A DNA stretch of 64,000 bases from positions 15,465,001 through 15,529,000 of the forward strand of contig NC_135155.1 of assembly GCF_050948215.1 (NCBI RefSeq). Direction: 5' to 3'. The stretch is from Halictus rubicundus (lineage: Eukaryota; Arthropoda; Insecta; Hymenoptera; Halictidae). The position numbers and the translations under genes were made by a program. Each line of letters begins with the position of its first letter. Within the stretch, counting starts at the first letter, position 1. Under the pieces are notes generated by a model. The model had not been told where the DNA came from. It did not search any database and worked only from the letters and a program-made list of their open reading frames with translations. Shown piece by piece: positions 12,923 to 25,400 of this stretch.

Positions 12923-13149
12923 AGGAGAGAACTCGATCGAAAAGTCTGTTTGCTTTTTCACCTCTCTTGACTTCATATTTGAGAGCATATTTTTTGCGCC
13001 AACCGTCACGCATTGTTAACGTCAACTTACGAGCTTTTTTCAAACCCGTGTGCGTGTGTCGTTAACGCCCGTGAAAGGAGAACCGTGAAAGCCTGTGCTC
13101 GATCAATGGACAAATATCGAGTGATCGTAACGACATCATGCGATGATTA

Positions 13150-14164
13150 TTAACATTAAACCTACCGACACTCTTTTTGTATACCTATTCCTACCGTGCG
13201 CGGTCAAAATGACCGGACCTTAGAAAAGGTTGTTGTTAATATAATTAAACGTGGATAATAGTCGATTTGTTGCTGAATCAGCAGATGAACAACTTCCATA
13301 AAATGACGATACAAATTTATTTTTTCATATAATTACGATTATATTGAAAAATACTACTCTTTCCTCGATTTACAAAATTGTACTGCGTCGTCCATCTTTG
13401 AATGTACAGCGACTCCCACTAATATTCGGACGCTACTAAAAATCGCATAACTTTGTCAATGTTGGACTATACTACTTGAATTTTTTTGAGAAGTTAGAAC
13501 AATTGGTTCGCTACATAACGTGAGAAAAATGTTTGATTAAAATGATTTTGTATAATTCATACAGATCTACAAATCGTACTTTCTAAATTTTCAATGTAAG
13601 TCCAGATAAAAAGGTTACAAAATACAACTTTTACTATTTTCTCTGCAATCTCGACCAATTGCAATTTTTGTGAACAATTTTTGTCACTTTATACAGCAAA
13701 CCAATTGTGCTAACTTCTTTTAAAAAATCCAAGTTGTATGGTCCAATATTAACAGTTTTACGATTTTTACCATTTGCCATGAAACAGTATTACCAACCAG
13801 ACACGTGCGTAACTTGATAGCGTCTCATTCAATAAGGCGGCTCATTTATTTTCAGTTGACCATGCCACATTGAGAGTAACCTTTCCTTTATACTGATTGT
13901 TTAGGTTTAGAAGAGCTATTAAAATAGAAGAGCTATTTAAATACCATATTATCTCGTGCGGTCAAATTGACCGGCCGCGATAGGCAGGACAGGCTACAAA
14001 TATTTCTTGGAAAAACAAATAAAACGAGAAATAAATACTGAAAAATACATTGTATACATACTTCAAGAAAAGTCGTGAAGATAAATTATCATATTGTATG
14101 TACGAAATTGCACGCAGAAGTTTGAAAAGGTCAATTTGACCGCTCGCGGTAGGTTTAGCGTTAA
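13150..14164. mobile_element. ~1-kb TTAA-flanked inverted-repeat element, family D
   Basis: It is bounded by TTAACATTAAACCTACCG on the left and CGGTAGGTTTAGCGTTAA on the right. These are inverted repeats with a TTAA at each edge. A palindromic motif of the form GCGGTCAAAATGACCGG recurs three times (about 13,199, 13,957 and 14,128). The inside carries a second inverted repeat (separate entry), suggesting one element inserted into another. No transposase reading frame is visible. A piggyBac-type non-autonomous element is the best guess. Confidence 0.72.
13430..13778. mobile_element. Nested inverted repeat inside family D element
   Basis: The arm at about 13,430-13,512 contains GAAGTTAGAACAATTGGTTC preceded by ACTTGAATTTTTTT. 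The arm at about 13,690-13,778 is its reverse complement at roughly 80-85% by eye (AACCAATTGTGCTAACTTC). About 180 bp separates the arms. The structure looks like a separate short inverted-repeat transposon inserted in the larger element. Confidence 0.6.
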
Positions 14165-15137
14165 TTGACCGCGAGAAGCCTGGCGCGTCGATATGTTTAA
14201 ATCATTTTTTGTTTGGACAAGGTTAACGTACCTTGGCACGAGGTGATGCCATTTTGAACGTTCTCGCCGAGAGTATTTAGTTTCGGCTTGAAATATGTTT
14301 TTCCGCATGGATATATGAACCACTTGCGTCTCGATGATATTGCCAAGAGGGAACGAATCTATTTATTCTGTTGGCAATGCGGTTTAGAGACAATGTGTCT
14401 GTGAGACAATGTCTTCGAGATCGGCGTTCAAAATTTGTTCGTAGCTTCGAGAGGATATTTTTAAGCGTGGCGTACTGTCTGGGTCTGCTTGACGTGACGG
14501 GGATCTTTGTTTTTAATGATGAGGTGAGATTTATGTGAGGAAAAGGGGATTTATTGGAATTATAATTCTTGGCATTTATGAACGCTGTACAACTTCGATT
14601 CTACTTCTTCTTGTTCGATTCTAGAATTGTTCCTTGAAATATTACGATCGCGTTTGTTTAGGCGTACCGGCAGCAGTCATAATTATTAGCTTATCCCTAC
14701 AATAATACCTATTGTGAAAATATATTCGTTAACTTATCGTCAACAGCTTACTTATATGCAGGCCTTATATTTTCGGTTTTCTTGATAAGTAAAAAAGATG
14801 ATGAAACTTTGTTGTTTCTAACGATATTTTTACGAAACTTTTATCGATATATTCGTGACACTCTCCCGATTCAAATGATACCAAACACGACGCAATTTGG
14901 ATAATATTTACTTGTTTAATCCGCGGTACAGTAGAACCTCGATTATCCGAACCAGCCATCTTCACGAGTTCGGTCGTTCCAGTATTGAAATGCAATGAAA
15001 CGGTGAGGATGAATCGCGAATCAACTTTTGAGAGGTCATTGTAAAGGGGAGACATCCTTTTAGAAGGTCACGTCGAAAGGAATGTGAGGACAAATTTTTT
15101 CGACACCGTAGGAACTTGTAAAAAGTTTAAGCGAAGC

Positions 15138-15178
15138 GATGTTTCCTATAAATGCATAAAATTCGCAGACTGGTGATG
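15138..15178. repeat. Fragment resembling the TA-type element end
   Basis: The stretch ATAAATGCATAAAATTCGCA followed by GACTGG resembles the right end of the element at 34,757-35,020. No partner arm was found. Confidence 0.35.
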
Positions 15179-15504
15179 AGTTTAGTGTTAATCAGCCCAT
15201 CGGTCACAAAATTATGGGACTTTCCGGGTTGATGGATTGGCACTCGAAATATGTTAACAGTGCGGTATAATTAGAAACGTGCGCGGAGAAGTTGTTTAGT
15301 GTTTCAGAAGCGAACCAAATGAAAGGTATAGCGTTAATGAACCGTGTCATTTCGAATAGTAAGAAGGGTTGACACGAGTTTCGAAATAGCGAAAATGGGG
15401 TGGTAAAAGCGTCACTCTGGTTACGTTCCGGGCCGGAAACAGGGGACCGGAAGTGGGGGGGTGTTTTCTAAATATTTCGTCACGGTTTTTAGGAGAGGGG
15501 AGGG

Positions 15505-15530
15505 GGAGAGAGAGAGAGAGAGAGAGAGAC
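15505..15530. repeat. (GA)n microsatellite
   Basis: GA tract of about 25 bases preceded by a G-rich purine run. Confidence 0.93.
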
Positions 15531-16843
15531 GTTATCGTCGTGTATTTTCCACAGTTGGAAAAGCGGTGGCGCGATATACGGACCCTAGTGTGCTCTCGCA
15601 CACGGCTCGAGTTTTCACAGTTCCCTGAATGCGGGATGAATATCGGCCCGCCTCGCAACAAGTCGGGCATTATATCGCTTTTACATTTATAAAGCTGTCG
15701 CTGTCGGCTCCCCCGTCATTGTGAAAGGGGTATTATGCTTTAATAATGGACAGCACCGCGCGTCAGACTCATCCGGCGAGCATGGAAACGCGGCAAGTTC
15801 ATTTTGTTTTCACCGCCGCCGGTCTCGGAACGACGCGCGACGTCGCGATTGAAAATCGTAATTTTAATACAGAACCGAACTTGCCTACGTTTCGAGAACT
15901 CGCGATGCAAATGCGTGACTCGATGTTTAAAAACTCGCTGCGAGTCTCGAAATACAATTTCTAACTATTCCGTATCACTAACTCGATTTAAGTGCGCCAC
16001 TTTTAATTTTTGAATTGCAATATTTTTTAGTCTTGATTCTTAATGTCTTTCATTATTATTTCTAATGTCTTGTATCGTCTTATACGGTAATTCTTCATGT
16101 TTTTTTATTGTGTTGCATAGTTAATGTACATTTATAAATAATTCGAGATAAAAGTTTTGTATTTTGTTGCTTTCAAGAACTTCTTGCAACCTTTTTTGCA
16201 TGAAATAATTATTGAATACCAAGTAAAACATTATGACGACATATTCGTGATGATTTCGCGGTTCAAGGTAACCTCAAGGACATAGTACACTGGGGCATGG
16301 AATCCGTTACCTACAATACTATGTAGTAAAAAATACATAGTGCAATTTAAAAAAGCAAAGCTGACCTTGAATTTTCGACAAAGTCAATCTTGTTTTGAAA
16401 TCTTTTATATTGCAATTTGTAGTCAATCGCAAGCTTATTCAGTTTTGTTTGAAATATTTCCTCGTTCATGTGCATGAAAAAATCGTGGTGACGAATTTTC
16501 AGACCACCTTGTATGTATATATATTTATATGCTATATGAAAACAAAAATAAATACAATACTTTATTAAACTATAAGATACGCCTTATTTATATGCTTACG
16601 GTGTAACCATAAGCTGATCTATCATCGTGATACGAGTATGATAGAATCAGCAACTGAAAGTGGAAACCTTATTATCTTATATTAATCGTCAATAATTAAT
16701 AAAATGGATACTCAGTAATAGATTAAAAATTTATTGCTCTTTTATCATTCGTGGAGATACAATAGCACCAATAACCATTATAAATATTACAAGTGCGGCA
16801 GCTGTGTTAAAGTAACTGTGATAAATAACATTATTGACTCGTT

Positions 16844-16849
16844 TTTATT
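16844..16849 (-). terminator. Candidate polyadenylation signal for CARS
   Basis: AATAAA on the minus strand, about 190 bases past the CARS stop codon. Other AT-rich matches exist nearby, so this is only a candidate. Confidence 0.35.
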
Positions 16850-17037
16850 ATGTACCGTACAAATGGAGGCACAAACACATTATAAACATCATTAGCTCAT
16901 CGATGGTAATAAATTACACAGTTCTAACTGTAATAAATTAGTTAAGTAATGCAATTATGCGAAAGCAAAATGAAAAATGAATATGTTTCTCGTCGGAGAA
17001 TAATATTTGTCGCGTTAATACTATGTACAAGAGAGCG

Positions 17038-20000
17038 TTATACGCCATTTTGAATGGCAGAAAGATATTCATTATGTCGCTTCTCTTGTGCCTGCTGCAG
17101 TTTCTGCAGCTTTTTTAATTGTCCCTTGCTGATCTCTTTACCATCGGCATCGTGGGTTGGTAAACCCTGAAAAGAAACAATGAATCTGCTTCAGCAAATA
17201 ATTATCTTTTAAACTAAAGCCGAACAACAATTATATACATATATAAGCAAAGTTACTCAGGACCTTGACCTTGACAACACATCTGAAGGTCATGAAACTT
17301 TTCCATTTCATGCAAAGAGAAATTGCAAAATAAGCGTTGAATATTTTTCTAAGATCTCTCACATAAGCTTCATCAACCTCAACTTGTGTAACTATGTTTC
17401 TTTATTAGCAAATAATAGAAATAAAAACTTACATTGTCGTCGAATTGAGAATATTTGTCTTTCTCGAGCTTGAACAACTCGGAAGGCGGGATTTTTCTTT
17501 GCGCCTCCTTTGCTGCAGCTGCCGCAGCGACCTGCGCTTTCCGTGTCTCTTTCTCCAGTGCTTTCTCAAGCTCAAACTTCCTTTTACACTCCTTCTCTCT
17601 CAAAAGCTCTTCTCTATTGACTAACTTAACGCGACAGGACTCCTCGTTGCTGTCCTCCAAACGCACCCCAATGTTAGGCAGAATGTCATCGCGCAGCTTA
17701 TCACACTCCTCAAGAATACTATTAGCCTGAAGCGTCTTCGCTTCGTTCCGGACTTTCTCCCGGAAGTTCGCCAGAACCTCGAGATACGGCATCACGACGT
17801 TTTCAACCTGCAATTAATGAAATTTATAAATAAACCATGAACATTACTGATTAAGAGAAAGCGATGCAAAGCGTACATTCAAATTCATAGCTTTATCGTC
17901 TACTGGGAAGCCAATGGTATCGTGCGACGTTGATATTGCGCCAAAAATAGTAAACATTTTTGTTATATAAACAGCAACGTCTCGGAGCAACAGCGTGTTC
18001 GGTTGTTTGACTTGATTCATGTAAATGTTGCAATGTGTTACAATGTCTCTAATCGCGTCCAGTGCGCTTCTTGTGTCGATGTTATCTGTTGAAGAAAAAT
18101 TTTTATCATCTCTGGTGCATGTGTTACCCTAAATACACTTAACTCGATAAATACAAACATTGATTTGATAAATATTCATATGTGCAATCATGTAAACATG
18201 TTTGTTAACCTACCACACAGCGCATTATGTACAGAATGTTTAGCATTGCTGAACTTTGTATTTAATTCCAGTTCCGAACTCGTCCATTTGTTGAACGTGT
18301 TGATATTTGTTTCTAAACCCAAGGACCTAATTTTACACTTTACATTTAAAAAGAACTCCTGCAATAACAATGAACGTTAGAAATTTATCGAACACGATGT
18401 GACAATAAAAAGTATGTTTATCCATAGTTGGACCCACATTTAAAAACTTCTCATACTGTAACGCCATGTTCATTGTATTGTCGCTATAATCTAACGTGTC
18501 TTTCCACGCGTGCAAGAGGAACGCGAGTCTCAATTGTCTCGCTGTATGTTTTTTCAACGCTTCTTGTATGGTAATGAAATTTTTTAAAGATTTCGACATT
18601 TTGCAACCAGCTATGGTCAAATGGCCGGAATGCAAAAAGTATGTAACCCAATTGGAATGATTGAAATACGCTTCCGATTGAGCTATTTCGTTATCGTGAT
18701 GCGGGAATTTTAAATCTACTCCTCCAGTGTGGATGTCTAAATGTTTTCCGCAAATTATGGACGCCATCACCGAACACTCTATGTGCCAGCCTGGTCGTCC
18801 TTTGCCCCATGGACTCTCCCACCAAGGTTCTCCTCCTTTGGAACGTTTCCAAAGGGCAAAGTCTATCGGTGACCTTTTCTCAGATGGCTCGGAAGTAGTT
18901 AAGTCTCCTGTTTGCAAAATGCTCAATTAAAAACAATTCGAATTAAGTAAATTCCTACTGTTTAACACTAAGCTTACAGAGCACTAAAAGTGGTTATTTT
19001 ACACTACATCGTAAAAATAACGAGACTATGTCTATCCAAATTTTTAATCATTTTTTTTTTATAATATATACCGAAAGAAATAAATTTGTCGAATAATCAC
19101 TCATGGATGCATTTTTACCATTTGAATAATCGTAAATTAAAAATATTAGAACGCGTTCTGTAAACCTAGTGTCAATCATTGCAATTTAGTACTACCTTCT
19201 CCTTCTTGCAAGCTCGAGGTGTCGCCATAAGCCTCAGGAACAAGTTTGGCATAGTAATGCTTCTCTTGCTTATCGAAAGTAGCAACATCAAAATACACAG
19301 AGCCGTTGCTCTCGTAAGCAAGTCCATTTTCTATGATCTTTTCAATAAACGCTATAATCTCAGGAACATATTCGCTGACCCTTGTCAAAACACTTGGCTT
19401 TAATACCTAAGGATAATTCTTATGAATCCACAATTACATTCACTATTGCATTCTGTCTTACATTCAAGGCATCCATGTCTTTATGGAACTCTGACTCCCA
19501 GAGTTGGGAAAGTTTTATGAATATCGAATGTTCTGTTATTGTAGTCCCCTTCTTTTTATCCAACCAATCTGCCAAAGGGTCTCTCGCTTCTTTCAAGAGT
19601 AACTGTATCCAGAAAAGATACAATGTTTATTAAAGAATAGTATTCGATTAAAGACTGATTAAATTCAGAAAAATTTCTACATGGATTATTACTTACACAA
19701 GGTTTACGGAAAGCGTCAAAGTGACGCGTTTTAATATTTTTAATCTACGAATATTGAGATTGTATAGATGCATTCATGAGAAACTATTCAACAAATTTAT
19801 TTCTTTGAATACGTAAATTATAAAAAAAGAATGGCTAAAAATTTGGATAAACACATTCTAGTTATTTTTGTAAAGTAATGTAAAATAGTCACTTTTAGTG
19901 CTCTGTAAACCTAGTGTTAATATTGCAATTGAAGACAATTACCTCCTGAAATTCCTTAATTTTGTCCTCATCCTTAACTTTTACCGCATTTTCAAGATTT

Positions 20001-20561
20001 TCTATGGCTTGCACAACGTTGCACAACATTTTCTGTTGCATACACTTTTTATCAGGGTCGGTAGTGGCCTTCACTGTATCTTCGTACATATGCATCACGC
20101 TTTTTGCATTGTCTAGGATTTCATCAAGAGTATGACTCTCTTTTAAATATTGCTCGTATAAGTAATTCTGCCTAGCTCTTTTTATAATTTTGTCATCTAT
20201 ATCTGTGATGTTCATTACATATAGAACGTCGTATCCAAAATAGTCAGACAGGATACGTCTTAATATATCGAAAGATATGTAAGATCTATAATAAAAATAT
20301 TAGATTACAATATATTATTGAAATTAATGTTCTCAAGAAGGACAACTGGTTTTAATGATTATACAAGTACAATTACAATTACCTAGCATGTCCCATATGT
20401 GAGGCATCATATACTGTTGGCCCACAACTATACCACAGTACACGATTCCCATACTGAGGAACAAATACTTCTTTCTCCCTGGTGAAACTGTTGTATAATT
20501 TAAGAACTGAAGGATTCTTACTTTGCGGCGGTACCCAAGCCGGCTGCACTCTCTTTGCCAT
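17038..20561 (-). CDS. CARS1: Cysteinyl-tRNA synthetase, cytoplasmic
   Basis: Charges tRNA-Cys with cysteine in the cytosol. Nine exons, given high to low: 20561-20383, 20285-19943, 19602-19462, 19406-19196, 18907-18438, 18358-18214, 18085-17877, 17807-17433, 17166-17038. All introns are GT-AG and the phases agree, giving 733 aa, close to the animal cytosolic enzyme (human about 750). Class I signatures are present: HMGH (the HIGH box) at about 55-58 and KMSKS at about 394-398. Zinc ligands expected for the family are visible as Cys46 (SCGPTVY), Cys336 (WHIECS), His361 and Glu365 (PHHDNE). An inserted helical region follows the HIGH box (about 80-190), as is usual in eukaryotic cytosolic forms, and the tail is Lys/Gln/Ala-rich. 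Introns 2 and 4 each hold a family A MITE. No mitochondrial targeting sequence is seen. The start at MAKRVQPAWVPP is the first ATG of the frame, with no upstream coding evidence. Confidence 0.97.
18962..19175. mobile_element. TTAA-flanked element, family A, in CARS intron 4
   Basis: The left end TTAACACTAAGCTTACAGAG and right end TTCTGTAAACCTAGTGTCAA are inverted repeats, with the right TTAA mutated to TCAA. It is about 214 bp and shares its AT-rich core with the copies at 19,693, 36,841 and 63,288. It fills most of the 288-base intron between exons 4 and 5. Confidence 0.85.
19693..19920. mobile_element. TTAA-flanked element, family A, in CARS intron 2
   Basis: This copy lies in the opposite orientation. 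It runs from ACACAAGGTTTACGGAAAGC to TCTGTAAACCTAGTGTTAA, about 228 bp. It occupies two thirds of the 340-base intron, and its edge lies about 20 bases from the minus-strand splice donor at 19,942. Confidence 0.85.
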
Positions 20562-22403
20562 TTCTCTGTCTTTTAAACCTAAAATATACTATAAATAAAA
20601 TAAACAATAATGTGACAAATCTTATTACAGAAGAATACTGACCTTTTCGAATGCTTGAAAGGAGAATACGTTACCTAAATAATCTTCGAAAAATAGTACA
20701 CTCCGATAAACACAATTCCAAAACGAATACATAAAAGAAATGGAACAGATTGTCAAACAAAAAGGTCACGTGGCCGGAATACTGGCTGTTTCGAGGTTCT
20801 ATTTATTTCCGTAAAAGCAAATTTGAAGTTGGCTAAAACCGAACACTTTGAAACAACATTAATACGTGTTGTTGATTGTACTTTTTCAATAGTATATATC
20901 GATGCACTGTTATCTCTGGTATCGTCCGGTATCGTCAAGATTTGACATTACTGAAATTGGTTTGTAATTTTCATCATCGATAGATCTAACCTGTATGTTG
21001 TACCTGTATCAATATTTAAGTTGGTAAAACCTACTTCGATACAGAAAAATCACTGCACCCCAAGAGACACTGGCGACACCTCGGCTTCAACCATAGACTA
21101 CACGCAATTTCGCGAACTAAATACAGAGAGGATAAATTTTCCTCTCTGCTAAATACACTAAATATTTAAAAAATTATTTTCATCATGTCACATGTACAAT
21201 CTAATATTTTTACGCATTTAAATTTCATATCTATTTTATTAAGAAGTTTAAAGAGTAACAAATAAATATTCCCGCATGATTCCCGCCCATAATTTAAAGC
21301 TAGTCACAGTATACGAACTTATGTACGCATGCGCAATGGGTCAGACGTGTACGTTGTAAAAATTTGTTGACGGAGGATGCGCATTGACGTAAAAAAAACC
21401 GCCAAGACGAAAAGCGCGGGTAAATTGAATTCAAAAGTCATATAGATCAAATAAGAGGTCTCAAAAATTTTTAAAAATCCTTGTCGGAAAATTCATGATT
21501 TTCTAACCAATGAGGTCCACTATTTAGAGTAAGAACATAAGAACTTTCAAACGCTACAATTTTAAGAATAAATTTAACGCTTCATATTTCAAATTTCGCT
21601 CCTATTTCTATTGGTAACACTATAAGGAATAAAAGTGCTATCGTACCTAACTTCACGCTTTCGTGTAACTATATAATCGCATTGGACAGAAAATAGGGAA
21701 ACAAATATAACTGGCTTCAGTCACATGATAGATTTGATATAAATTCGTATTAGCGTTAATCATTAACAATGCAATACATATAATACAATTCCTATTCGAT
21801 TTATGTATCAATTAACCGATTCATTTATATTTACGTTATTTGTAGAACCAATTAAATATGCGTGTCTAACACATTCGTTTAATAATCCTGTAGAATATGG
21901 AACAAAAACACGTTTCTATTTAAAACTTTTATGTAATTGCTCTACGAATGCGGAAAATGATTGAGATAACAAGTAAATCCCCTGCGTGAATCGAAAGTTA
22001 TCAATATTTAAACTATAGTATGTGATGATAAAATTCCATGTATATGAATGTATATGTATATATATAAGTCTTATATAGTCTATTAATGCCGCCATAATTT
22101 TCGTCGTTTTCAACAAACTTCCTTATTCGTTGTTAAAGTATCCATAACGTATTATGAGTCATTTAAAAACATTTTCTCTGAACTGAGTGCGAAAGATAAC
22201 GCACACAGAAACACGCATCTGTATATACATGGTTTATTGTAATATCCTACCCTATGTATGTACTCTACCCACGCTCATACTTGTGGACGTCATCAGTATG
22301 CTATATCGACGTTGTATGTTGTATGTATATAATTGGTCGCGTAGGATGTCTTGTTGAGATTTGAACAGTTTTATTCCATTGCTCCTCCAACATTTATTCC
22401 AAT
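20562..22403. promoter_or_regulatory. Divergent intergenic region between CARS and carboxypeptidase D
   Basis: The two genes are head-to-head, with 1.84 kb between start codons, so both promoters and 5' UTRs should lie here. A possible minus-strand acceptor (TTTAG before GTTTAAAAGACAG) lies just upstream of the CARS ATG. Two inverted GCGCA-containing stretches occur at about 21,328 (GCATGCGCAATG) and 21,374 (GATGCGCATTG). They resemble half or whole NRF-1-type sites but were not tested. No other coding exon was seen. Confidence 0.5.
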
Positions 22404-25400
22404 ATGTTACGGACAGGTGCTATGTATTGTGTTATACTATTTATTTGCTCGTTCATTGGAATTATACACGGTTACGCGATAAATTCCGAACAGAAGTTGG
22501 ACGAAGATTTCATCACTCCACAGTACACGCATTATGAGGATCTCAAAAAATTGTTCAGTTCCCTGACCGAAAAGTATCCCAATTTGGCGAGAGTATTCTC
22601 CGTAGGGAAGTCCGTAGAAGGCAGGGATCTTTTGGTCCTTGAGATCTCGGAAAATGTCAAAGAACGAAGACTGGGTGAGCCAATGGTGAAATATGTTGCC
22701 AATATGCACGGCGATGAAGCTGTCGGCCGAGAGTTGTTAGTTTATCTTGGTCAATATCTTCTACACAATTACGGAAAGGATGACAGAGTTACCAAGTTGG
22801 TGAACAACACCGATATCTTCCTTATGCCATCCATGAATCCTGACGGCTTCGAGAAGTCTAAGGTAACGTTCATATTTCATTACAGTTTGTCTCTATCATT
22901 TGTACTTAGGAACAGCTGTCAATTCAACTTTTGTCTTGCACTAGGAAGGGAATTGTGAATCGGAGAAAGATTTTTCAGGACGTGAGAATGCAAACCATAT
23001 TGATTTAAATCGAGACTTTCCGGATCAATTCGATAGGAGAAACAGTCAACTGCAGAAGGGTAGTAGCATATTAGATGGACGCCAGAATGAAACGATAGCT
23101 GTGATGACATGGATCGCCAAGGAACCATTTGTATTGTCTGGAAATCTTCATGGAGGTGCTGTTGTAGTCAGTTATCCATACGATTCTGGGTAACAATATA
23201 TTTAAATCATACATAGCTTTATTTTAACTAACATAAACAATTTAATGCAACACAAACATTTCTCCTCAGAATTTCACGAGTCTGTTGTATTGAAAGTAAA
23301 AGTCCAGACGACGAGGTGTTCAAATATTTAGCCCATGTATACGCAGATAATCATCCACAAATGCGTGCAGGCAATGCTTGTCCTCCAGACATTTTCCCAG
23401 GCGGTGTAACGAATGGAGCCTTTTGGTAAATACAACTGATTATTATTTATAAGAGAACTATTATTCACAAAAGAACTCTGCTGAAATTGACATGCTTTAG
23501 GTACGAAGTTGTTGGCGGCATGCAAGATTTCAATTATGTTAGTTCTAACGCATTTGAAATAACATTCGAACTGAGTTGTTGTAAATATCCATATGCTTCG
23601 TCGATGCCAGAATATTGGATGTTAAACAAGGAGTCTCTTATAAAGTACTTCGAGCAAGCACATCTTGGAGTAAAAGGTTCTTAGATATTGATAAAATACA
23701 ATTGATTCGGAGATATACTAACTACGATGTCGATTTCAGGTCTTGTACGAGACATCAATGGTCATCCGATAGAAGCAGCTAATATCATTGTAGACGGAAT
23801 AGATCATAATATTTCAACAACAAATCGCGGAGAATACTGGCGTTTATTACTGCCCGGTACTTACTCAATTCATGCAGAGGCATGGGGGTAAGTAACTTTG
23901 AATAACAAACGTCAAATTAATTTATTACTATTAGAGATGTGCGAGAATCTGAAAATGTGGGGTATCCGATGGTTGGGACGGGACGGAAAGGCATCGGGTC
24001 AGGACGAGTCGGGTTCTCGAGAATTCCAAAATTTTCAAGACTCCCTAGAATCCCGGAATTTTCGAGAATCCCTTTCCGATTCTGAATAAAATTCTTGACC
24101 CGCCCCGACCCGACATTTTCGGGTTCTCACACACCTCTAATACAACAAAATATTTTACTGTATTACATTCTCGTTTTCTCTATTGTAGATATCAGCCAAG
24201 CGAAACAGTAAGAGTTACTGTGAACTCAGATGCACCATCTATCGTCAATTTCACTTTAAAACAGGATTCCTTTGATGACCAAGGTAATCAAGACATAGAT
24301 TATCCTCGTATGCTACCACTTTTAAATCAATATTCTCCATTGTACAAACTGATTCGCTCTTATGAAGATATGGACTACTAATTAACATTCATATAGCTTA
24401 CAATATAAATCCTTTGTGTTACATAATCTTTTTTTCATTATTCTTTCATGCAACTTGCTTTTATTTATCCATTTCTTGAAAATAGGGATGGTTTCAAATT
24501 TTTTTATTTTCTCATTATTTACGTTCGATTCATCATTATTTTTCTTGGTTCATTATCTTTTGTTCTATTATGTGTTTTTATTTCTTTGTTTTACAGCACC
24601 AATACGATAAATTAGCCACTCAACGTCATTTGATACCTTCTGATATACCTGTACTTTTTATTATGTAGTTTATATTTTACAAGCATAGACATACACACAA
24701 GGTATGGAGAAATAATGTGTACAAAAAGAATTAATTATAAAATATTGTATCTGATTGAAAAGAAACACACAAGTTTCTTTTCTTAGTATTTACACTTTGC
24801 ATTTACATTTGTTGCACTTTTTGTTTCAAACTAAATAGTGGAAATGAAACTTGTTCGATATGGGAGAATAGACTTCATAAAAAGCTATTACATTGCTAGA
24901 AAACTGAACATATCTTTTTCTAATACTAGCTATCAATTCTTAAACCATAGATTACTTATGATACATTCGCATATAAACATATTGCGAATTGTGATTTATT
25001 TTCAATGCTCTCTTGTATCATTTTTACATTAATGAACAATTAAAAAATACAAATAATATAGTAAATAATTATCTGAGAGAATAGTAAAGAAATACTATGT
25101 TTTTTATATGTATATTTTTTTATAAATATGTTTTTACACAGTCAAGTAAATGAATCTCTATGACATTAAGATTTTAAACATACTCCACAATGTTAATCAA
25201 AAGACATGTTACTTACTTCTATATTTATATTATTTTTTTTTTTTTTTATTTACAAAGTAATTTCAATGCAATGGTGAAATGTATACAATTTCTAAACGTT
25301 TTTAGTGCACAACACGTTATAGGAACATTTATTATGGAATTTCAATAACAGTGTTAGAAGAATGTAAAACAGTGAGCGAAGTTTATGATTGTATTTGTAA

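Larger units (their letters stand above)
1..17037. other. Gene-poor region rich in GA/CT microsatellites
   Basis: No convincing protein-coding exon was found on either strand. Open frames here either run through (GA)n/(CT)n tracts, giving repetitive Arg-Glu or Ser-Leu peptides, or show no recognisable domain. Base composition alternates between GC/CpG-rich islands (about 1-450, 1,600-3,300, 6,000-6,800, 9,000-9,550 and 15,400-15,900) and AT-rich stretches holding inverted-repeat elements. This pattern would fit the intron or flank of a large regulated gene lying outside the window, but that is inference. Confidence 0.55.
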
